NCBI GenBank assembly: GCA_017395635.1
Contig: JAFQOE010000008.1
Location: 1 to 64,000 of the forward strand
DNA: 64,000 bases
Reading direction: 5' to 3'
Origin: Lachnospiraceae bacterium
GTDB taxonomy: Bacteria > Bacillota > Clostridia > Lachnospirales > Lachnospiraceae
The notes below the pieces were generated by a model. The model was not told the DNA's origin and ran no database searches. It was given only the letters and a program-made list of their open reading frames with translations. Of the stretch, positions 7,097 to 16,075 are shown in pieces. The position numbers and the translations under genes were made by a program. The first letter of the stretch is position 1; each line of letters opens with the position of its first letter.

Positions 7097-8389
7097 CTAC
7101 TCGAACTCAATCGTCGCCACAGGCTTCTTTGTCAACTCGAAACATACACGAGTAACAGTTGGAACCTCTGCTGCGATTCTGTCAGCAATCTTCTCTAAGA
7201 TATCATAGTCCACTCTCTCGATTGTTGCTGTCATCGCATCGATGGTGTTAACCGCACGAATTACTACCATGTAACCCATGCTTCTCTCATGATTTCTTAC
7301 ACCAACAGCCTTGAAATCAGGCACTACAGTAAAGTACTGCCATACCTTCTTATCAAGTCCTGCTTTAGCGAACTCCTCACGGAGAATTGCATCAGACTCA
7401 CGAACAGCCTCAAGACGTTCACGTGTAATTGCACCAAGGCAACGAACGCCAAGTCCTGGTCCTGGGAATGGCTGACGGTATACCATGTGTGGTGGAAGAC
7501 CAAGCTCAATACCACATTCACGAACTTCATCCTTAAACAACTGTAACAATGGCTCAACCAGCTCGAACTGCATGTCCTCTGGAAGACCACCTACATTGTG
7601 GTGTGACTTAACCATCTTCGCTGTCTTTGTTCCACTCTCAATAATATCTGGATAAATGGTACCCTGACCCAAGAAATCGATACCTTCTAACTTTCTTGCT
7701 TCCTCTTCGAATACTCGAATGAACTCGCCACCGATAATCTTTCTCTTCTCTTCCGGATCAGCAACACCTTCTAATTTACCTAAGAAACGATCTGTTGCAT
7801 CTACATAAATTAGGTTAGCATTCAACTGGTTCTTGAATACTTCAACTACGTCTTCTGACTCATTCTTACGCATCAAACCATGATTAACATGTACACATAC
7901 TAACTGCTGGCCAATTGCTTTCAATAACAAAGCTGCTACAACGGAAGAATCCACACCGCCAGACAAAGCCAACAATACTTTTTTATCTCCAACCTGACGA
8001 CGAACCAATTCAATCTGATCCGCTACGAAGTTCTTCATATTCCAGTTTGCCTCAGCTTTACATGTATCAAACACGAATGATTTCATAGTCGCATCATCCG
8101 GTAACTCCGATAACTGCTGTTCACACTTTGCAGTTGGATGATCGATAGACATTACTGGGAATCCACACTCATAAATAGCTGGGTCTACATCAACTGCCAC
8201 ACCATCTACTATGCGGTTCTCACCACCGTTCAAAATAATACCTTTCACATTATCTAAGGCTTTCAATGCATCTGGCGTAATGTCATGTGGGTGAATCTCA
8301 CTATACACACCGAGGGCACGAATCTGACGGGCAACAACAGTATTCTCTGTACTACCCATGTCTAAAATGACAATCATATCTTGTTTCAT
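7097..8389 (-). CDS. guaA: GMP synthase lacking the glutaminase active site
   Basis: Converts XMP to GMP with ATP and an amide donor. The synthetase half is intact: the PP-loop SGGVDSS near residue 143, then GGEFIRVFEEEA, GQGTIYPDIIES, and the C-terminal dimerisation domain (QPFPGPGLGVRCLG to the end, TIEFE). The N-terminal class I glutaminase domain begins normally (ILDMGS, GVYSEIHPHDI, GIILNGG) but after GFPVM, where the GICYGMQ nucleophile motif is expected, it jumps through a short linker to NWNMKNF. About 80 residues are missing, including the catalytic Cys, His and Glu. At 430 residues it is much shorter than the usual 510-525. The frame is open throughout. It probably uses free ammonia or a partner glutaminase. 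ATG 8389 is preferred over TTG 8395 by ribosome-site spacing. Confidence 0.92.
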   Translation of the reverse strand: MKQDMIVILDMGSTENTVVARQIRALGVYSEIHPHDITPDALKALDNVKGIILNGGENRIVDGVAVDVDPAIYECGFPVMSIDHPTAKCEQQLSELPDDATMKSFVFDTCKAEANWNMKNFVADQIELVRRQVGDKKVLLALSGGVDSSVVAALLLKAIGQQLVCVHVNHGLMRKNESEDVVEVFKNQLNANLIYVDATDRFLGKLEGVADPEEKRKIIGGEFIRVFEEEARKLEGIDFLGQGTIYPDIIESGTKTAKMVKSHHNVGGLPEDMQFELVEPLLQLFKDEVRECGIELGLPPHMVYRQPFPGPGLGVRCLGAITRERLEAVRESDAILREEFAKAGLDKKVWQYFTVVPDFKAVGVRNHERSMGYMVVIRAVNTIDAMTATIERVDYDILEKIADRIAAEVPTVTRVCFELTKKPVATIEFE

Positions 8390-8676
8390 CGTCAATTTCT
8401 CCTTTTTATTATTGGTATATTTTCATTGTGGCAAACAAAACTACATCACTCTAGGTATTTACCACTCTGATATTATAGTATAATTTTATTTATCGGAAAA
8501 GTATTTTTTTATTTTCGTCATTTTTTTCTAAAATAGCCATTTATAGCCTCGTTATTCATCATAATATCCAATTTATAACAAAAAAACAATTTTTTATTTT
8601 CAAATTTATATCACATGTGATAGAATGTACGTTGTAAATGTAAGTGAATACTCTATATAGCAAAGGAGACTCTATC
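8390..8676. promoter_or_regulatory. Divergent guaA/purC promoter region with palindrome
   Basis: The two purine genes diverge from this AT-rich gap. A perfect 14-base palindrome, TATCACATGTGATA, lies at 8609-8622, about 55 bases before the purC start, and overlaps a plausible -10 box (tagaat). It is a candidate operator. I see no purine-riboswitch fold. Confidence 0.45.
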
Positions 8677-9360
8677 ATGAAAAAAGTATATGAAGGCAAA
8701 ACAAAAGACGTGTATCAGCTTGACAACGGCAATGTAATGCTTAAGTTCAAGGATGACTGTACAGGAAAAGATGGTGTGTTTGATCCGGGTGAGAACAGCG
8801 TTGGATTAACAATCGAGGGTATCGGTAAAGCTAACCTTGAGACATCTATTCACTATTTTGAGCTTTTAAAGGATGCCGGAATCAAGACTCACTATGTAGG
8901 TGCTAACCTTGACGATGCTACAATGGAAGTTCTTCCAGCAACTGTATTTGGTCATGGTCTCGAAGTTATCTGCCGTTTGGTAGCTACAGGTAGTTTCATC
9001 CGTAGATACGGCGAGTACATAGAAGATGGTACTGTATTAGAGGGTGGATATGTAGAATGTACATTCAAGAACGATGCATTAGGTGATCCGCTTGTTACTG
9101 GCGAAGGACTTGCTGCATTAGGTGTTATGACTCCAGCTATGTTCGACAGCATGAAAGAACAGACATTAAAGATTACTAAGATTGTTGCAGACGACTTAAA
9201 GTCAATCGGTCTTGACTTATGGGATATCAAGTTTGAGTTCGGTTACAACAACGATGAAGTTATCTTAATCGATGAAATCGCTTCTGGTAACATGCGTGTT
9301 TACAAAGACGGAAAGATTGTTGATCCTGTTGAATTAACAAAGATCATCAATAACAGATAA
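8677..9360 (+). CDS. purC: SAICAR synthetase
   Basis: Phosphoribosylaminoimidazole-succinocarboxamide synthase, the step joining aspartate to CAIR in purine biosynthesis. The 227-residue length is normal. Family motifs are visible: [11 protein letters not shown] at the N-terminus (nucleotide binding), KDDCTGKDG, then [17 protein letters not shown], and near the end [11 protein letters not shown] with [12 protein letters not shown] chose the ATG at 8677 behind aaaggaga; an upstream in-frame ATG at 8644 has no ribosome site. It is transcribed alone, divergently from guaA, and ends in a hairpin, so it is not part of a pur operon here. Confidence 0.96.
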   Translation: MKKVYEGKTKDVYQLDNGNVMLKFKDDCTGKDGVFDPGENSVGLTIEGIGKANLETSIHYFELLKDAGIKTHYVGANLDDATMEVLPATVFGHGLEVICRLVATGSFIRRYGEYIEDGTVLEGGYVECTFKNDALGDPLVTGEGLAALGVMTPAMFDSMKEQTLKITKIVADDLKSIGLDLWDIKFEFGYNNDEVILIDEIASGNMRVYKDGKIVDPVELTKIINNR

Positions 9361-9386
9361 TTAACTTTGTATTGATTTATATGAAA

Positions 9387-9414
9387 AAAGCTGGCAGAAC
9401 TTCTGTCAGCTTTT
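9387..9414 (+). terminator. Terminator after purC
   Basis: Stem AAAAGCTGGCAGAA / TTCTGTCAGCTTTT with one G-T pair, followed by T-rich sequence, 27 bases after the purC stop. Confidence 0.8.
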
Positions 9415-9457
9415 CTTATGTTGCAGAAAATTCCACTGCGTGGGATCTCCTATGCAA

Positions 9458-11845
9458 TTATTTATCCACTAATTGAACAATATCCTTCGGTAAATGATGA
9501 AGCAGTAACGCATCCAACATATCCGTCTTAACCGGTTTCGAACAATAGTCATCAAAACCTTTTTCCATGTACATCTCCCTGCATCCGGCAATCGCATTTG
9601 CTGTCAAGGCTATCACTACTGAATTGTGATTAGAATTTTCATCGTCTGCACGTAGTTTGTGCAAAGTTTCAATTCCATCCATTTCCGGCATCATATGATC
9701 CATCAAAATGATATCATACTTATTCTTCTTGGTAAGTTCCAGACATTTCATACCACTTTCTGCTATTTCTGTCTGAATCTGTGTTCGTTTCAACAACGCT
9801 TTAATAACCGAAAGGTTCATGATATTATCATCTACCACTAATATTCTCGCGTCCGGTGCGATGAATCGTTGACCCGGTTTTAATTGTTCATTCCGATATT
9901 GACGTACCGATTCTTCCAAATTACCAATCGGCTTACTATCGGTAATCCTCTGTGGTATGGAAACAGTAAATGTAGAACCTTTTCCATACTCACTTTCTAC
10001 TGTAATATCACCATTCATTAGTTCTACAAGACTTTTTGCGATATTCAGACCAAGACCTGTACCTTCGATGTTCCGATTCTTGCTAAGTTCCAATCGTTTG
10101 AAACTATCAAACAGTTTTCCCAAATCATCTTTCTTAATACCGATGCCTGTATCCACTACCGAAATATTTAGTACAATGTTCTCTTCATCGACCAACGAGC
10201 ATTTTGCTTTCAAGGTTACACTACCTTCTTTTGTATATTTCACAGCATTCGATAACAAATTAGTTAGAATCTGCTTAATGCGCAATTCATCGCCATATAA
10301 CTTAGATGGCATGTTTGAATCGATTTCCAGTTGAGTACTTATTGCCTTGTTAGTAGCTCTGGCATTCAGTAACAACATTGCATCCTGAAGCAAACTGCCT
10401 AAGTGATAGGTCCCTTCTACTAGTTCCAAACGTCCGGATTCAATCTTCGAAAAATCCAACACATCATTGACAAGACTTAATAACATATTACTTGAGCTTT
10501 GAATATTATGTGCATATTCACGAATCGTTTCATTCTCATTCTCACGTAGAATCATTTCGTTCATACCAATAACTGCATTAATCGGCGTACGAATCTCATG
10601 GGACATATTCGCCAGAAATTGAGCCTGTGCCTTTGAAGACAGAATTGCCTGTTGTTTCTTTTTCTCTGACTCAAACCAATCCTGTCCGGTCTTAACAACA
10701 GCCATCACCAGCAAAAACAGCAGCCCTCCTGACAATATCGCTCCTAACGTATACCTTGGATTAATATAATAAAGTACCAACTCAAAAATCGCAGATACCA
10801 GCATTCCACAAAGACCTATTCCTACAAAGAAATATCCCGAAATTTTCTTTGTAAACGCATCCCAAACAATTGTCCCAATAATACAAATCATCGTGATTGC
10901 AATTCCGGCATGAATAAATGGTAATTGTTCCACAAACTGCACGATATCAAACACCTGCAACACAGCACCCACCACCATTATAATGGCTGAGTAAATCATT
11001 GGAAATTTATATATTTTTCTATATCTTCCCGATTGTACATCATCTATGTAAATCATCAATGGAATTGGAATCAGCATCAAACACATATATGTACAATTGG
11101 TTATAACAGAAACATTTTTAAAAACCAACTGCCGAAACTCCATTTCTGAAATCATCCAAAACGCACAGAAAAATAATGCCCATGCCAAGTATTTCAATGA
11201 AAGTTTCTTCTTATATACATACTGTAAAATCGTACACACAATAATACAAAACAGACTAACAACAAGCAACAAAACTGCTACCATTGTTTTTGAACCGAAT
11301 TTATCTAAAAAATGAATCCATATGCTTGCTCTGTCTCCTATATAAACGGTTCGAACATCTCCTGCATACTTGGAATCACTTGAGAATTGAAAGGACAATG
11401 TTTTACCCGCATCCTTCTCATACAACTCTACAAAAAGATATCGAAATGCACTATTGGTTCCAAATGGTCTGGAATCCTTTGTTGTATAGCTTTCCCTCAA
11501 TTCACCATCAATATAGACTTCTGCATCCTGCCACACAATTCGAAAACACAAACATTCACGGTTAAAGATATCTTGAGGCAATTGAGTCTCTATTGTAACT
11601 AATTCCCCGTATTCAGCAGGTAGTTTCCCAGGGACTTCTATCTTTTTTCGTTCGCCATCTTCTAAGATACGATACCAATCTGTTTCAAACACACTACATT
11701 CACTACTGACTACATCACGCTCATCCGGAAGAATAAGCTCACCAAGCAAGAAAAAAGTCAGCACTATAGATGCAACAACGACAAAAACTTTTTTCACGAC
11801 CTTTGTATAATCATCAAAGAAATTCATTTTATCCTTTGTATCCAT
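9458..11845 (-). CDS. Hybrid sensor histidine kinase/response regulator
   Basis: A 795-residue membrane sensor. In order: one membrane helix (about 20-40), an extracellular beta-rich domain (about 41-190), seven further membrane helices (about 195-395) in the manner of 7TMR-type sensors, a HisKA domain with the phospho-accepting His in FLANMSHEIRTPINAV, an HATPase domain (NLLSNAVKYT, DTGIGI, GTGLGLNI), and a C-terminal receiver (VVDDN, phospho-Asp in ILMDHMMPEMDG, SKPVK). It should sense an extracellular or membrane signal and pass phosphate from His to its own Asp. There is no DNA-binding output and no adjacent regulator, so a separate partner is needed. ATG 11845 follows ataggaga; 11863 lacks a site. 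Confidence 0.9.
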   Translation of the reverse strand: MDTKDKMNFFDDYTKVVKKVFVVVASIVLTFFLLGELILPDERDVVSSECSVFETDWYRILEDGERKKIEVPGKLPAEYGELVTIETQLPQDIFNRECLCFRIVWQDAEVYIDGELRESYTTKDSRPFGTNSAFRYLFVELYEKDAGKTLSFQFSSDSKYAGDVRTVYIGDRASIWIHFLDKFGSKTMVAVLLLVVSLFCIIVCTILQYVYKKKLSLKYLAWALFFCAFWMISEMEFRQLVFKNVSVITNCTYMCLMLIPIPLMIYIDDVQSGRYRKIYKFPMIYSAIIMVVGAVLQVFDIVQFVEQLPFIHAGIAITMICIIGTIVWDAFTKKISGYFFVGIGLCGMLVSAIFELVLYYINPRYTLGAILSGGLLFLLVMAVVKTGQDWFESEKKKQQAILSSKAQAQFLANMSHEIRTPINAVIGMNEMILRENENETIREYAHNIQSSSNMLLSLVNDVLDFSKIESGRLELVEGTYHLGSLLQDAMLLLNARATNKAISTQLEIDSNMPSKLYGDELRIKQILTNLLSNAVKYTKEGSVTLKAKCSLVDEENIVLNISVVDTGIGIKKDDLGKLFDSFKRLELSKNRNIEGTGLGLNIAKSLVELMNGDITVESEYGKGSTFTVSIPQRITDSKPIGNLEESVRQYRNEQLKPGQRFIAPDARILVVDDNIMNLSVIKALLKRTQIQTEIAESGMKCLELTKKNKYDIILMDHMMPEMDGIETLHKLRADDENSNHNSVVIALTANAIAGCREMYMEKGFDDYCSKPVKTDMLDALLLHHLPKDIVQLVDK

Positions 11846-12019
11846 AAAACCGTCTCCTATCATTCAAAATCTGCTATTATATATGTTTCATATACTTCTA
11901 ACATAACAAATATCAAAATCTCTTATATGATATCATATTTTTTCTGTTTCCTCTATACCATTACAATATTTTGTACTCCGATTATACTTTAGCAAACTAC
12001 TTTTTTCTTCAATCAAAAG

Positions 12020-12046
12020 GCGATGATTTTCCAAAAAAATCACCGC
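12020..12046 (-). terminator. Terminator after the AGCS symporter gene
   Basis: Read on the minus strand: stem GCGGTGATTTT / AAAATCATCGC (one G-U pair) followed by CTTTT, 20 bases beyond the stop codon. Confidence 0.65.
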
Positions 12047-12065
12047 TCATTATATTACTTTTTAT

Positions 12066-13478
12066 TTATTCTTTCCAAACAGTTCCTTCTATTCCGGTGT
12101 CTTCCCCAACAAATTTTATTTCTTTTCCATCTTTCTGTTGTTGCTCATAATGCTTCAACACTTTAATTGCTACATTACCGAGCAACAAAATTGCTATAAT
12201 ATTAACAATTGCCATAAATCCCATTGTCACATCTGCAAGATTCCAAGCCAACGAAAAATCGGCCTGTGCCCCCAGAAAAATGGCAACCACACAGGTTACA
12301 CGAAAAGCATTTAACAACACTTTGTTATTCTTAATAAATAAAATGTTAGACTCTGCGTAATAATAGTTTCCAATCAAACTGCTAAATGCAAATGCAAAGA
12401 TAGCAAATGTAATAAAATGTATTCCCCATTCTCCTACATTTTTGCTAATAGCAGCCTGAACATACGGAATTCCGTCTAACGTACCATTTTCACCTTGCAC
12501 TCCGGACACGAACAACATCATAGCTGTACTGGAACATACCATCAAAGTATCAATAAATACGGAAATTACCTGAACAAGACCCTGTTGTACCGGATGATTT
12601 ACATCTGCAGATGCAGAAGCGTTGGGTGCACTACCCATACCAGCCTCATTCGAAAACAAACCACGCTTAATACCAATTACCACCGCACTACCTGCAAATC
12701 CTCCCATGATTGCCTTTACATCAAATGCACTCTTGAAAATCAAGGCAAATATGTTTGGCAACTCCGTGATATGCATAATCATTGTCACAATTCCCATCAA
12801 AATATATGCCAGTGCCATAACCGGTACCAACACGGATGAAATAAAGCCAATACGATGAACACCACCCCAGATAACCAATCCAGTTAACACTGCAAGAACA
12901 ATTCCAACAAGCATAGGAAACAGCGTATCAGAGTAATTCGGAATATAATATTCTAATGCGGAAGAAATATTATAAGACTGCAAACCGTTGAATCCATAAG
13001 CAAAACAGATAATCAACAAAACAGAAAACAATACCCCCATCCATCTCTTACCAAGAGCCTTTTCCATATAGTAGGAAGGTCCACCGCGAAACTGTCCATC
13101 TACTTTCACCTTATACACCTGTGCTAATGTACTTTCAATAAATGCAGACGCACCACCAATAATTGCTGTTACCCACATCCAGAACACTGCTCCCGGGCCA
13201 CCGGCAGCAATTGCTGTTGCAATGCCTGCGATATTCCCCGTACCAACACGAGATGCCGTAGAAATCATCAACGCCTGAAAAGAAGATACTTTTTTATTTC
13301 CATCCTCATCTACCCCTGATTTTTCAAGCATAGACTTGATTCCATCTTTCAAAAGTCTAAACTGTACTCCTCTTGTTCGAATCGTAAAATAGATTCCGGT
13401 TCCTACCAACATAATAATCAAAATATAAGTATACATGATCTCATTCACTTTGCCCAAAATATCATTTACTATTGTCAT
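12066..13478 (-). CDS. AGCS family alanine/glycine:cation symporter
   Basis: A 470-residue sodium- or proton-coupled amino-acid transporter of the AlsT/DagA type. The signature is clear: about ten hydrophobic segments, FQALMISTASRVGTGNIAG near residue 75 (the conserved GNIAG substrate/ion site), PGAVFWMWVTAIIGG, and GIKRGLFSNEAGMGSAPNAS. I chose ATG 13478 behind gggagaagagag; the longer frame to 13622 adds a polar, Asn-rich segment not typical of the family. It stands upstream of and divergent to the glutamine synthetase gene, so it may supply alanine, glycine or glutamine to nitrogen metabolism; the substrate cannot be read from sequence alone. Confidence 0.92.
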   Translation of the reverse strand: MTIVNDILGKVNEIMYTYILIIMLVGTGIYFTIRTRGVQFRLLKDGIKSMLEKSGVDEDGNKKVSSFQALMISTASRVGTGNIAGIATAIAAGGPGAVFWMWVTAIIGGASAFIESTLAQVYKVKVDGQFRGGPSYYMEKALGKRWMGVLFSVLLIICFAYGFNGLQSYNISSALEYYIPNYSDTLFPMLVGIVLAVLTGLVIWGGVHRIGFISSVLVPVMALAYILMGIVTMIMHITELPNIFALIFKSAFDVKAIMGGFAGSAVVIGIKRGLFSNEAGMGSAPNASASADVNHPVQQGLVQVISVFIDTLMVCSSTAMMLFVSGVQGENGTLDGIPYVQAAISKNVGEWGIHFITFAIFAFAFSSLIGNYYYAESNILFIKNNKVLLNAFRVTCVVAIFLGAQADFSLAWNLADVTMGFMAIVNIIAILLLGNVAIKVLKHYEQQQKDGKEIKFVGEDTGIEGTVWKE

Positions 13479-13835
13479 CTCTCTTCTCCCGTTTTTATAA
13501 ATTCGCAAAACCGTTTCGTTCCCTGTTTTTATAGAATCGTTACGATTATTATTTCTCGCATTGAGAATATTATCCTCATTCTCTACAGGCAATTCAAAAC
13601 GCACTGTCGAGTGTTCTATCATGATGAATCCTCATTTACAACTTTGATTTCTTACAAAAAGCTCCAGGCTTATTTAATAAAACAAAGTATTACCCCTTTC
13701 TTATCTAATTGTCAAAAAAAATCCAAAATGAAAAATGAAAAGTTGTCTTTATGTTGATTTTTTAGTAAAATTTTATACATAGGCAGATTATGTCTTTTGT
13801 CTATATAAAAATAATGTGTTGGAGGTAACTAATTA
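13479..13835. promoter_or_regulatory. Divergent symporter/glnA promoter region
   Basis: 357 bases between divergent genes. The AT-rich part at 13700-13815 should hold the glnA promoter, and taggcagattatgtct at 13781-13796 could include a -10 box. I see no glutamine-riboswitch fold or clear GlnR box. Confidence 0.3.
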
Positions 13836-15260
13836 ATGGCAAAAAATGCACAAGAACTAATGCAATTTATCAAGGACAATGATATCAAAATGATCGACTT
13901 CAAAGTCGTTGATATCAATGGTCAATATCGTCACGTTACAATCCCTGCTTCTCAGTTTTCTGAGAGTACGGTAAAGGAAGGTATCGGTTTCGATGCATCC
14001 AACTATGGTTATGCTGTAGTTGAAAAAAGTGATATGGTATTCATTCCGGATTTGGAGACAGCAATGATTGACCCATTCTGTGAGATTGCAACTTTATCGA
14101 TTACAGGTAATGCAATGATTATTGATTATCCTGAGAACCGTCCTTTAGACCAGTATCCTCGTAATATTGTAAATGCTGCAGAGCAGTACATGAAAGATAC
14201 CGGAATTGCAGACACTATGTTGATTCTTCCGGAATTTGAGTTCCATTTATTTGATAACGTAGGCTGGAAGGTTAACCCGGATGATATTTCCGTTCAGGTA
14301 GATGCTTCTCAGGCTTATTGGAATAGCGATGTGGAAGGAACCGGACGCATTGTTGCACATCAGAAGGCTTACCACGTTGCAAAACCATTTGATACATCTT
14401 ACGAATGCCGTTCTGAAATGTGTCTACAAATGGAAAACGCAGGTATCCCAATCAAATATCATCATCCTGAAGTAGGCGCTGCAGGACAATTTGAAATCGA
14501 ACCAATGCTTGGACAGATGTCTAAGATGGCGGATAACACTATGATGATTAAGTACATCATCCACAATACAGCGTTGAAATATGGCAAGGTTGCTACATTT
14601 ATGCCAAAACCAGTATACAATGAAGCCGGTAATGGTATGCATGTGCATATGTTATTGTTGAAAGATGGCGAGCCTGTGTTCTCAGATGACAACGGATACT
14701 CCCATCTGAGTGAGACTGCTCACTACTTTATGGGTGGATTACTAAAGCACATCGCTTCTCTTTGTGCCATCACTAACCCAAGTACCAACTCTTTCAAGCG
14801 TTTGGTACCAGGCTTTGAAGCACCTGTAACAGTAGGCTATGCAACTTCTAACCGCAGTGCAGTTATCCGTATCCCTGCTTACGCTAAGACACCTAAAATG
14901 AGACGTTTTGAGTTGCGTAACCCGGATGCAACCTGTAACCCATACCTTTGCTACGCAGCAATCCTTATGGCAGGTCTTGATGGTGTGAAGAATAAGATCG
15001 ATCCTCACGCAAACGGCTGGGGACCATACGATATGAATCTTTATCATTTGTCAGATGAAGAAAAAGCAAAGTTATCTTCTCTTCCAACCAACTTAGAAGA
15101 CGCATTAGACGCGTTGGAAGCTGACCATGATTACTTGACTGCTGGTGGTGTTTTCCCAGAACAATTAATCAAGAACTTCATTGCAAACAAGAGAAAAGAA
15201 GTTGCTGAATTGAATAAGATTCCTCATCCTGCAGAGTTTGATCGATACTTCAACCTCTAA
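13836..15260 (+). CDS. glnA: Glutamine synthetase type I, beta-like subtype
   Basis: Makes glutamine from glutamate, ammonia and ATP. At 474 residues it is longer than the 444-residue GSI-alpha enzyme of most Firmicutes and matches GSI-beta. Visible motifs: FDASNYGY (beta-grasp domain), LPEFEFHLFD (metal Glu), AAGQFEIEP, GNGMHVHM, NPSTNSFKRLVPGFEAP (ATP-binding signature), NRSAVIRIP. The C-terminal region carries NLYHLSDEE with Tyr403 where GSI-beta enzymes are adenylylated, and ends HPAEFDRYFNL like enterobacterial GlnA. Whether an adenylyltransferase exists in this genome cannot be seen. A good ggagg precedes the ATG. It neighbours an amino-acid symporter and is followed by a terminator, so it is monocistronic. 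Confidence 0.93.
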   Translation: MAKNAQELMQFIKDNDIKMIDFKVVDINGQYRHVTIPASQFSESTVKEGIGFDASNYGYAVVEKSDMVFIPDLETAMIDPFCEIATLSITGNAMIIDYPENRPLDQYPRNIVNAAEQYMKDTGIADTMLILPEFEFHLFDNVGWKVNPDDISVQVDASQAYWNSDVEGTGRIVAHQKAYHVAKPFDTSYECRSEMCLQMENAGIPIKYHHPEVGAAGQFEIEPMLGQMSKMADNTMMIKYIIHNTALKYGKVATFMPKPVYNEAGNGMHVHMLLLKDGEPVFSDDNGYSHLSETAHYFMGGLLKHIASLCAITNPSTNSFKRLVPGFEAPVTVGYATSNRSAVIRIPAYAKTPKMRRFELRNPDATCNPYLCYAAILMAGLDGVKNKIDPHANGWGPYDMNLYHLSDEEKAKLSSLPTNLEDALDALEADHDYLTAGGVFPEQLIKNFIANKRKEVAELNKIPHPAEFDRYFNL

Positions 15261-15279
15261 ACGGAACAAGAACATCTAA

Positions 15280-15318
15280 AAAAACGCTGGACAAGCAAAT
15301 CTGCTTTCCAGCGTTTTT
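15280..15318 (+). terminator. Terminator after glnA
   Basis: Perfect stem AAAAACGCTGGA / TCCAGCGTTTTT around a 15-base loop, 19 bases after the stop codon. Confidence 0.9.
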
Positions 15319-15322
15319 AACA

Positions 15323-15922
15323 TTATATCTCAATATTACTCGCATCCGACAAAAACATCTTGGTATAAATAAACACTCTGTCGCCGGCTTCCATTACCAT
15401 ATTACCGTTCGGAATCAAGGACTTGTTTTTACGTTTTACCAAAACAATAATCGATTGGCAACCATACCCACACCAAGAAATGAAATGATAATTCCTAACA
15501 TCTTCCCTAATATCGTAACAGGATAAATGTCACCATACCCGATTGTTAAAAGTGTGGATGCTGCCCACCAGATTCCCGAAAAGGCATTCGAGAACACTTC
15601 CGGCTGAGCTTCATGTTCCAAGCTATACATACAAAGGCTGGCACCTGTCATTAAAATCAAAATCAGTACAACCGAAGAAACCAATTGCTGACGTTTACCG
15701 TAGATAACCTGCGTAATAACATGAAGAGAATCGTAAAAAGTAAGATTGCTCCATGCTGCATACGCATATTCTCATAGGTGTACATGATACTGACAATCAA
15801 ATTCAACACAATAGTAAATGCATAAAAAAATCGTACGCACGGCTGACATGATCCAAGTCATTACCAACCTCTAATATTTCAAACAGTCGCTTCCGTCGAC
15901 GATACCATTTTTTGCTTTTCAT
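15323..15922 (-). pseudogene. Frameshifted potassium channel gene
   Basis: Pieces of one gene lie in different minus-strand frames. The N-terminus starts at ATG 15922 after ggggg and reads KSKKWYRRRKRLFEILEVG, then breaks near 15823. A second frame gives transmembrane sequence (FTIVLNLIVSIMYTYENM). From 15684 a third piece holds a membrane helix and the selectivity filter, STLLTIGYGDIYPVT, then GKMLGIIISFLGVGMVA. Near 15455 the frame shifts again, and the last piece (KRKNKSLIPNGNMVMEAGD, then RVFIYTK) resembles a TrkA-C domain, ending at TAA 15323. The original would be a six-helix voltage-gated-like K+ channel with a cytosolic TrkA-C domain. At least three lesions make it inactive, unless they are sequencing errors. 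Confidence 0.75.
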
Positions 15923-16075
15923 CTATAATCCCCCTGTAATATATTTCCAATATACTATCCAGTACCTTCCTGGTTACAATCCTCATATCCATGAAAATCA
16001 GTTACTCTCCTGGTTATTAACACAATCAAACGCAAAGGTCTAGCTGACTAAGCATATACACACAAGCACAATCCG

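Noticed and set aside
7060-7110. Attachment-site duplication at the guaA end
   Set aside because: No matching direct repeat could be found by eye on the left side of the element.
8390-8676. Purine riboswitch before purC
   Set aside because: No three-way-junction pattern or conserved loop sequences could be seen.
9458-11845. Pairing of the hybrid kinase with the orphan OmpR-type regulator at 39927
   Set aside because: They are 28 kb apart and nothing in the sequence links them.
13479-13835. Glutamine riboswitch before glnA
   Set aside because: Conserved motif bases and stem were not found.
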